From the NCBI GenBank assembly GCA_022225965.2, contig JAKJXP020000041.1:310001-374000 (forward strand): a DNA stretch of 64,000 nt. The letters run 5' to 3'. This document shows, piece by piece, positions 57,265 through 64,000 of this stretch (within the stretch, counting starts at the first letter, position 1; each line of letters starts with the position of its first letter). Below the pieces are notes generated by a model. The model worked only from the letters and a program-made list of their open reading frames with translations. It was not told the DNA's origin and did no database searches. This stretch comes from Diatrype stigma (taxonomy: Eukaryota > Ascomycota > Sordariomycetes > Xylariales > Diatrypaceae). The position numbers were made by a program, and so were the translations under genes.

Positions 57265-59142
57265 TCAGCTGCGTCGATGCTGTGCTTGTGGACCTGTACG
57301 TGGCCGTAGCCTTTGTAACCAGTGCCCCCTCTCTGTGTCTTCCTTCCCCGCTTGTTCCCCCTTTAACGGCTGAAACCACACATGGCTTAGCAGCGAAGTA
57401 GCTTGAATGCGCTCATTTGGATCATACTTCCATGCCCGGCTCACAAGATCAGCAAGAGGGATGATCTCTTCGTCGGGTATGCGCCAGGTGTATTCTACCC
57501 AATTCGGCTTCTCTGGATCGTATCCGGGCTCGTATGGCGTTGGGCTCCGGTGATACCCTTTCCACTCCTTAGCAAGCTCTCTCTCAAAAGAGCTGCCAAA
57601 ACGAAGAACTCTCTCGCTGAACCCGCTAGTGCAGTATGGTTGGGTTTCTCTATCCGGCCACTTTGGTCTTTCAGTCCCGGGGAGCGCACCGTAGTCTCCA
57701 TATTCACTATTCGGGGGTGATGATTCGGTATTAGATCTACAGTGACTGAAACGAAGTTGTGGTCGTATGTCATAATCATACTCTTCGTTTGACATGGACC
57801 ACCGGTCTTTGGAGTTGATGGAATTCGCAGCCCCTTGTTGCGCATCCTCCTTTAACGATGTCGTAAGCTCGTCCTCTTGGGTAACTTGTGCCCTCCCGGA
57901 TGGATGTAGATGTTTATCGATGTCGTTCATTAGACTGTTTGTGCTATGAGAATTATCCTCGCTCTTTGTATGCCCTCTCTTATGTGCGGTTTGACATATG
58001 GCCCAGCTTGTCCTGTAGGGTTCTGGGAGAGGTCCTAGAAAATACTCCATATTCCAGACGGCGAACTCCAAGGGGTTCCACTTGTCCGACTTAAATGGAT
58101 GGGCACCTGTCCGTATCGTCCATGTTGTACAGGCAAGTGCCCATACATCACTGGCATATCCGGGTGTGCCCAGGAAGAGAATTTCTGGGGAGGCGAAGTG
58201 TGAAGGAGTTCGCAATTCCTCAGGGGGGTCCGACGCGAGGAACCATTCTTCAAAGCCTACGACGCCGATATCGTCGCTAATATAATCGTGCCAATGAACT
58301 CCTTGGAAGAAAGCCTGAGTCACCGTATACTCAGGCCACTCGGATCCTAGGGAGCTACCATAGTAATGGCTTCTGTATGTACGCTCCGGTTCGCCGAGAA
58401 TGTTCATCATGTCCTTCTCTGCAATGGCATCGACGTCTTTCAATTTTACATATATGTTTTCGGGCCTGAAGTCTAATCGTGAAGAATCATCAATGTTTGG
58501 TCTCACTTGCTCAACGGGAAAGGCTGCCTTACCACCGTGACAGATTCCATTCTGATGCATGAAAGACATCGCTTCGACAGCTTGATAGCAAATTCTCAGC
58601 AGCCTGCTGCTAAGATCGGGTGCATCCTCCAATATCTTTCTTATCCGGGTGATAGGAGGTCCGAGAAATGGGAACACGAGGCATAGATGTTTGTTCTGCC
58701 CATGTCCGCGGATCATAAAATCGTCAGTCGGTAGGACAAGGTGCGCTGCTTGTACATAGGCATTTGGGGTTCCTCGAAGTCTTTGTCTCAAGGCAACGTA
58801 AGGGTTACTGGCCGATGCATCTGCAGTGTGAACTCGAAGAGCCCTCCAAGCATTGCCTTGCACGTCGCGGCACAGCCATACAGACGATGACTTTCCGCTA
58901 CCTAATTTATGCACCACCTTGTAGCGACTTCTAAACAGTTCGCCTATATGGATACCCAAATACCCACCAGAGCCAAAGCCTATCGTATATAAATCTTCAG
59001 TTGGCTCACCAGCCCCCAAAGAGTATTTTGACAGGACGCGGCATGTTTGATTCCATGCATCATAGGCTTTAGTACCTGGAGTCAGTTGCGCCTCTTCTTG
59101 AGAATATGATGCATCGGAAGGACCAGGCGACGGGGTCTCCAT
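57265..59142 (-). CDS. SRPK-like protein kinase, probably a pseudokinase
   Basis: Spliced model: exons 59142-58533 and 58472-57265, giving 605 aa from METPSPGPSDASYS. The Gly loop KLGSGKSSSVWLCRD, HGDFRPEN (catalytic-loop Asp about 204, Asn about 209) and FASPEILFLGTPGYASDVW identify the fungal SRPK-like group. Two key residues are missing. The VAIK Lys is Arg in WRALRVHTAD (about 103). The DFG motif reads GFE in DDIGVVGFEEWF (about 276-278) where relatives have IDFGESF. A 180-residue low-complexity insert sits in the C-lobe before the final helix (LLSHVWFQPL). The 60-nt intron (58532-58473) is stopless and in frame. Only its removal gives HGDFRPEN. It lies 420 bp upstream of the HET gene on the same strand. 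Confidence 0.8.
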   Translation of the reverse strand: METPSPGPSDASYSQEEAQLTPGTKAYDAWNQTCRVLSKYSLGAGEPTEDLYTIGFGSGGYLGIHIGELFRSRYKVVHKLGSGKSSSVWLCRDVQGNAWRALRVHTADASASNPYVALRQRLRGTPNAYVQAAHLVLPTDDFMIRGHGQNKHLCLVFPFLGPPITRIRKILEDAPDLSSRLLRICYQAVEAMSFMHQNGICHGGKAAFPVEQVRPNIDDSSRLDFRPENIYVKLKDVDAIAEKDMMNILGEPERTYRSHYYGSSLGSEWPEYTVTQAFFQGVHWHDYISDDIGVVGFEEWFLASDPPEELRTPSHFASPEILFLGTPGYASDVWALACTTWTIRTGAHPFKSDKWNPLEFAVWNMEYFLGPLPEPYRTSWAICQTAHKRGHTKSEDNSHSTNSLMNDIDKHLHPSGRAQVTQEDELTTSLKEDAQQGAANSINSKDRWSMSNEEYDYDIRPQLRFSHCRSNTESSPPNSEYGDYGALPGTERPKWPDRETQPYCTSGFSERVLRFGSSFERELAKEWKGYHRSPTPYEPGYDPEKPNWVEYTWRIPDEEIIPLADLVSRAWKYDPNERIQATSLLSHVWFQPLKGEQAGKEDTERGHWLQRLRPRTGPQAQHRRS

Positions 59143-59928
59143 ATCTTGTAAATTTAATGGCGCCGCCAATTTTGCCTAAAATAAATGATTGATGACAATA
59201 TCATCACAGTACCTGTCGATGTTACAAGTTCTGATATTGGGTTTTTCTTATTTGATGTCCGTTGTAGGATTTAACTTTGTCTTTCCGAAACGATAGGATT
59301 GAGTACATTTCGCCGGAAGCATAAACCTGTAAACAAAGGGAAAGAAGAAATTGGTGGGCATGTATGGTACAAAAACCCAAGACAAGAAACAAACCATCAT
59401 AGAAGGCCTTTAAAGATCTATATTTGGGATTCATAACGCTTTTCAAAATGGCCATCAAACATTGGCGATGGAGTAGTGGGCAATAATACCTATTGGGCGG
59501 ACTGGCTTGAATGTAGATTCTTCTATTGGAGTCCAATAGCCCCTACGTACTAGGACTAACATTTCCTAACCTGAACTACCAAAGATTATTCGTACGAAGA
59601 TCACGCATGCGTACGAAGCCCGCTTTGTAGCTTGGTGGAGTTCGCATTTCATTGTTATCAAGCTCTTACTAGAACATTAAAGGAGTAGTTGAATAACAAT
59701 ATGCACATCAAGAACAATGCTATTATTGTGACATCCAAAAAGGTTCTTATTTATTTCATCTTATCAGTTTTACTCTGGGTTGTACTACCAAACTGATGAA
59801 GCGAAATGTATAAAGCCTACATACTCTGCTGTTCTCTTCGCAGCGGCTTTCTTTGCTCGTAGAATACGACTTTCAACCTAAGGACAGGCTAACTATCAGA
59901 AACACCCGGATTAAACAACACCGACAGA
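59143..59928. other. Divergent intergenic region
   Basis: Upstream of the kinase (minus) and of the orphan gene (plus). AT content rises. No gene recognised. Confidence 0.45.
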
Positions 59929-61095
59929 ATGGGATACCGATACAACAACCAACGCACCCACCAAAATGCCAGAGAAAGGCTCCCTTCAGCGGTTAGGAGG
60001 TCAAGCACCCTAGATATGCATAGAGATAAGATCAGGAGGCAATGGAGCCGAGTCTGGCATCCTGGTAGGCCCTTTGGGTTTGGCAGGAAACTGCAGGACC
60101 CTGTGAGTGGACCGACTGGAACACGCAGAAACCCTCGAATCATCTGGCAATGTCAACCAAAGAGGTACGATTGGCATCAAAAGCTTCACCTGACTGAGGA
60201 GCAGAAATACAGATATGTACGCCGCCACGAAGAGATCGCGAGGCAGGAATGTCTGAGGTGGGGTTGGCGCTATGTGTTTATCAGAAAAGAACTGCATTCG
60301 ACCAACAAAGAAGGAAACTTAACGGACCCCCATATCACCGTGTACCTGTCCATGACTCCCCACAACATCCAAATAGAGGGACATTGGTTCTGCTATGAAA
60401 GCCGCCGGATGCCAGGATACCCAATTGCAATCATGCGTGACGGTGACGTGGCTCTGCCTAAGAGAGTTCCATCTCGAGAACTATATCCAATAGGTCATGG
60501 CTCGCGTAACGAATATCTTCCAGACGAGTGGGGGTCGAGCCATCGGCCCCCAACAGCGGCAAGATTTGCACCGGCTTTCAAACAGCCTGTTCCACAGATG
60601 GAATTTACATGTCCGGTTTCAACGCCAGCAGTGGCGTCAAAGTCTAGCTTAGTTCCATCTTCCATATTACAGAAAGAGAAGACAGCGGCCATTCAGACTG
60701 GTAAGAATATGGATTCAAGTCCTCGGATCGGGGAAGTGACCACCAAAAGGAAGCGTGTCCCTGACGAATCCGACTACCCTGGACCTGAAGATGTCTTGGA
60801 TACGGAAGCTACCGAAACAACGGCTTCCATTCTTGACAACGCTAGACCACAGGGCCAAACAAAGGTAAGCGTGAGTAAGGCGATACCAGACCTCAACACA
60901 GACTCGCACCGTGCCAAAGATTCTCTTGATGATATCTCAGCTCCATCACTATGTACGCCTTCAGCGGCAGCGATCCCAACTGAACCCAAGTCCCAGTGTG
61001 GTCGTCTGACGTCAAACGAAATAACCACGGAGAGGAGAATACTCACACCTACTAGGCCAAAGGTAAGTGCCCCAAAGGGTTGCGACAAGGGTTAA
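59929..61095 (+). CDS. Orphan basic protein, unknown function
   Basis: A 388-aa single-exon frame starting MGYRYNNQRTHQNARER. Residues 1-190 look folded and basic/aromatic: WHPGRPFGFGRKLQDP, YDWHQKLHLTEEQKYRYVRR, CLRWGWRYVFIRKELHSTN, DPHITVYLSMTPHNIQIEGH and WFCYESRRMPGYPIAIM. The remainder is Ser/Thr/Pro-rich with an NLS-like TTKRKRVPDESD and looks disordered. The last codons carry a donor-like AAAG|GTAAGT at 61061-61069, so the real 3' end could be spliced elsewhere, but I find no convincing acceptor. I recognise no family. It lies 0.4 kb from the start of the AT-rich block and has lower GC3 than the core genes, consistent with an accessory gene. Confidence 0.6.
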   Translation: MGYRYNNQRTHQNARERLPSAVRRSSTLDMHRDKIRRQWSRVWHPGRPFGFGRKLQDPVSGPTGTRRNPRIIWQCQPKRYDWHQKLHLTEEQKYRYVRRHEEIARQECLRWGWRYVFIRKELHSTNKEGNLTDPHITVYLSMTPHNIQIEGHWFCYESRRMPGYPIAIMRDGDVALPKRVPSRELYPIGHGSRNEYLPDEWGSSHRPPTAARFAPAFKQPVPQMEFTCPVSTPAVASKSSLVPSSILQKEKTAAIQTGKNMDSSPRIGEVTTKRKRVPDESDYPGPEDVLDTEATETTASILDNARPQGQTKVSVSKAIPDLNTDSHRAKDSLDDISAPSLCTPSAAAIPTEPKSQCGRLTSNEITTERRILTPTRPKVSAPKGCDKG

Positions 61096-61311
61096 TTCGT
61101 AGCAAATGTAGAGGACATTGGTAAGATAGGTGGTCAGGGTATCAAGCAACGCAACCTGTACAACGTGATGTCCACCATTTAGTGTCCACCACCCTTTGCA
61201 ATCCATCCATTCGGGATTTTTCGAAATTGCGCAACCTGCAACGCAATTTACGATAACTTCCCCTGGTTGCGCAACTGGTGGCAGGTTGCAGTGGCTGGTA
61301 ATTATGGCTAA

Positions 61312-61443
61312 TCCTAACCGGAGGTTATTCTGTAAAGGTGGTGTAATACGGAAATTATGTCCAGAAATTCAGGCTTGTCCTAACCGGAGGTTATTCTATA
61401 AAGGTGGTGTGATACGGAAATTATGTCCAGAAATTCAGGCTTG
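61312..61443. repeat. 66-bp tandem duplication
   Basis: Two adjacent 66-bp copies (61312-61377 and 61378-61443) starting TCCTAACCGGAGGTTATTCT differ at only two positions, both G/A transitions. Just upstream are several GTTGCGCAACC-like inverted elements (61225-61290), and downstream the sequence GCGATTGGTCG occurs twice (61468-61510). Confidence 0.85.
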
Positions 61444-61789
61444 GGAAATACCTCGAGCGTTTTCGCCTGCGATTGGTCGGATCCGCTGCGTTCGCTCTGG
61501 CGATTGGTCGAACCAGTTAGCTCCGTTTTACCAGCCAATTAATTTCCATCCTTTATAAATATTATATATAAATAATAACAAAACCCATTTATTTTATATA
61601 TACGGTTAATAATATTATTATATTTCCGGATTTCATTTAAGTTTATTCCAGTTTGCCCGTAATTTATTTCGATTTGCTTTAATTTGTTTATAATTTTTCC
61701 GTAATTTGCTTTAATTTGCCCGCATATTTTATTATATTACTAAATTATTTCAGTTTTTTTTAAAAATCTTTTTATTTTTTTTTATAATC

Positions 61790-62090
61790 CATTCGCGATA
61801 TATTACGATTTTTTCATTTTCATTCGCAATTTATCCGCAATATATTACGACTTTTTTATTTTTATCCGTAATTCATTCGTAATGCATTATAATTTTTTTA
61901 TTTTTATCCGTAATTTATCCGTAATGCATTACGACCTTTTTATTTTTATTCGTAATTTATTCGTAATGCATTACGATTTTTTTATTTTTATCCGTAATTT
62001 ATTCGTAATATATTACGGCCTTTTCGAATTTTATATGCAACCCATTCGTAATGCGTTACGGCTTTTTCGAGTTTTACGTACGACTTATGC
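61790..62090. repeat. 42-bp minisatellite with 14-bp palindrome
   Basis: About seven decaying copies of a 42-bp unit. The best are at about 61910-61993, where two copies differ at three positions. Most units contain CGTAATGCATTACG or a variant, a perfect 14-bp palindrome, followed by a T-rich spacer. As 42 is a multiple of three, the frame stays open as a 14-residue repeat at 61882-62094, but I do not regard it as a gene. Confidence 0.75.
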
Positions 62091-62435
62091 ATAATTTTTT
62101 TAAGTTTTATACGTAACCTTTTCGTTATAATATAGCGTATTATAGGTTTTTCGAAATTTATTCGCGACCTATATGTAATTTTTTCGAATTTTATTAATAT
62201 AAATCATTTTACGAATTTCAAGATTTGCTATATTTATTAATAATTTTAATTATTAAATTAATTTATTTATAAGCAATATTTGCATATTTTTATTTAAAAA
62301 TGCCTTTTTTGTTATAATTACATTTTACAAAACGTATATATGCTTATATTTTTATTTCGAATTAATATTAATTTTATTTTATTATATAGGCATTTTATTT
62401 TTATATCGCAATAAATAATTTCTTTCGTATTACTT

Positions 62436-62921
62436 TTAAATATGCGGTTTTTTAATTTCCTGGTTTTTTCCAATCTGGTCCTTTCCAATTAGTTTTTTTT
62501 TAGCCAGTTCCTTTTTAGCCAGCTTTTTTTTAGCCAGCTCCTTTTTAGCCAGCTCCTTTTTAGCCAGTTTTTCTCCAGCCAGTTTCTTTTTAACCAGTTC
62601 CTTTCTAGCCAGTTCCTTTTTAGCCAGCTCCTGTTTAGCCGGCTTCTTTTTAGCCAGCTCCTTTTTAGTTGGCTCCTTAATTTTTGGCTCCTTAGCAGCC
62701 GGCTTTTTTCTAATTAATTCCTTTCCAGTTGACTTTTTAACAGCTAACTTCTTAATAAGTGGCTCCTTAATAAGTAGCTTTTTAATAAATGGCTTATTAA
62801 TTTTTGGCTTATTAATCTTTAACTTTTTAATAATTGGCTTATTAATCTTTAGATTTTTAGCAGCCAGCTTTTTAATTTCAGCCTTTGGCCCATTTTTATT
62901 CGATTCTTTATTCTTTAACAA
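62436..62921 (-). CDS. Lys-rich pentapeptide-repeat open frame (hypothetical)
   Basis: A 161-aa ATG-to-stop frame inside the AT-rich block. After MLKNKESNKNGPKAE nearly the whole frame is a pentapeptide repeat of the form x-K-[KE]-[LP]-x: IKKLA, INKPK, IKEPL, KKELA and KKKLA, about 25-28 units. At DNA level it is a 15-bp minisatellite (CTTTTTAGCCAGCTC-like on plus), most regular at 62486-62690. About half of its residues are Lys. CpA is retained here, unlike the surroundings. It might be a real Lys-rich nucleic-acid-binding protein, a fragment of a mobile-element gene, or a minisatellite that stays open by chance because its unit is a multiple of three. No promoter, domain or intron is evident. 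Confidence 0.35.
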   Translation of the reverse strand: MLKNKESNKNGPKAEIKKLAAKNLKINKPIIKKLKINKPKINKPFIKKLLIKEPLIKKLAVKKSTGKELIRKKPAAKEPKIKEPTKKELAKKKPAKQELAKKELARKELVKKKLAGEKLAKKELAKKELAKKKLAKKELAKKKLIGKDQIGKNQEIKKPHI

Positions 62922-64000
62922 TTTAATTACGTCATTTGCTTAAATTTAATCGACGTCGCATAAATTTAATCTACGAAATGCTTAATAATATGTATTATCG
63001 TAATGAATAAGTTTAAAATAATTTATTTTATACAGCTATTGCCCGTTTTAAATAACATATTATTTAACGAAATTACCGATTACGGCGACGTTATTAAAAA
63101 AAGCCGTCGTAAATTCCGATATTATTTAATTTACGGGCCAAATTAAATTTTAATAACGATACGTTTTAATTAAATTCAAAAAACGAATCGATATTATAAA
63201 TTTCTTTTTAAGTTTAATTTTATTTTATTTTTAATTATTATTTATTTTTTTTATTCTTTATTATTTTAAATTTTTTAAATTTATTAATAAAATAATTCTT
63301 TAATTTAATATTATTAAAAATACGGCTACGTTAATATATTTAGCTTATTTTTTTGCCGTTTTCATTATTTTTTAATCCGATTATGGCATTATTTATTCTT
63401 TAGTTACGTAATAAGCCGCATAATAAACCGCATAATTATCCGCTTAATTGGGCTATTCGAATTATTCGTACTTTTGTTTTAATTGGTTATTACGTAACGC
63501 CTAAACGTATATTAACGTTAATATTAAAACTAATGCCATAATTCTTTTAGCTGTAACATATTAATCCTAATCGTAATTTATAGGCTTTTTTCGATTTTTC
63601 GTTTTTTTTACCTTTTAAACGAACTCGAACGCAAAAACGAAAACGATTCCGAATATATAATTATGCGTTTTTTTAAACAATTAAACGTAAATAACGGCAA
63701 TAAATTCGATTTTTAAAATATCGTAATTTCGACGAAAAGCCGGTATAATACAGAAATAACGATTAAAAGCTTACGTTATTTCTTAAAAACGCAACTATTA
63801 AAAAGCGATTTAACGAAGCCTTAAAAACGAAGCAAATATATTTTTGCCTACGTTATTAATATAAATAATTCGACGTTAAGTTATTAAATATAAATATTTG
63901 CATTATTTATTAAATAAAGAATAATAAAAAATTAATAAACGAACTTTTTTATTTTTTTATTAATAATAATTTGAATTTTAACAATATTTTTTTTTGGCTT

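Larger units (their letters stand above)
61540..64000. other. AT-rich, RIP-like block
   Basis: From about 61540 to the window end the sequence is extremely AT-rich and rich in TpA. CpG is kept (many CGTA, CGAA, TACG), but CpA and TpG are scarce, the pattern left by RIP on repeated DNA. Apart from the pentapeptide-repeat frame and the minisatellite reading, no long frame exists. The ancestral element cannot be identified. It is probably transposon-derived heterochromatin. Confidence 0.75.

Noticed and set aside
61882..62094. 14-residue repeat protein on plus
   Set aside because: It is only the translation of the 42-bp minisatellite in RIP-like DNA. The unit decays and has no supporting signals.
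1..64000. tRNA, rRNA or CRISPR features
   Set aside because: I looked for paired A/B boxes (GGTTCRANNCC on both strands), rRNA-like stretches and spaced direct repeats and saw none that hold up. CRISPR is not expected in a fungal nuclear genome. A tRNAscan run would settle the tRNA point.

Overview
The window is nuclear DNA of a filamentous ascomycete (Pezizomycotina, probably Sordariomycetes; the genus cannot be fixed by eye). The evidence is short GT-AG introns of about 40-155 nt with CTRAC/CTGAC branch sites, GC-rich third codon positions in the housekeeping genes, a HET-domain gene and an SRPK-like kinase, fungal-type Ugo1 and Rrp15 homologues, and a terminal AT-rich block that looks mutated by RIP (repeat-induced point mutation). 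Most genes are split, so I rebuilt exon structures from splice signals and frame. Each model marked 'spliced' below closes to an exact multiple of three.

Left accessory block (0-8.2 kb): an N-terminal cytochrome P450 relic (minus), a 792-aa DUF7025-type AAA ATPase with nine exons (minus), and a divergent 538-aa STAND/NLR-like protein. The last one has two tandemly duplicated 21-nt microexons, each encoding one heptad of a predicted coiled coil.

Core block (10-26 kb): an acidic His-tract protein of unknown role, a Yen1/GEN1-type Holliday-junction resolvase, the mitochondrial fusion protein Ugo1, a mitochondrial 2Fe-2S ferredoxin (Yah1 type), the ribosome-biogenesis factor Rrp15, a gamma-butyrobetaine-hydroxylase-like dioxygenase (carnitine pathway) and a secreted glycoside-hydrolase-like protein. 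Several of these act in mitochondria: Ugo1, ferredoxin and probably the dioxygenase.

Transport and regulatory block (26-54 kb): a 78-aa spliced one-helix membrane protein, a nine-exon Dal5-type MFS permease, a conserved single-pass fungal membrane protein, a BTB protein with four CxxC pairs, a HAK/KUP K+ transporter with a GC-AG intron, an ankyrin relic beside an assembly gap (G25-N10-C31), a GABA/polyamine-type APC permease, an aldo-keto reductase and an F-box protein. Long intergenic spans of 2.7-4.7 kb separate several of them.

Right accessory block (54-64 kb): a HET-domain incompatibility gene and, upstream on the same strand, an SRPK-like kinase whose catalytic residues are replaced (pseudokinase candidate). 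An orphan 388-aa gene and a 66-bp tandem repeat follow. From about 61.54 kb the sequence becomes extremely AT-rich, rich in TpA and poor in CpA/TpG, and holds a 42-bp minisatellite and one open Lys-rich pentapeptide-repeat frame. Immunity/incompatibility-type genes therefore sit at both edges of a housekeeping core.
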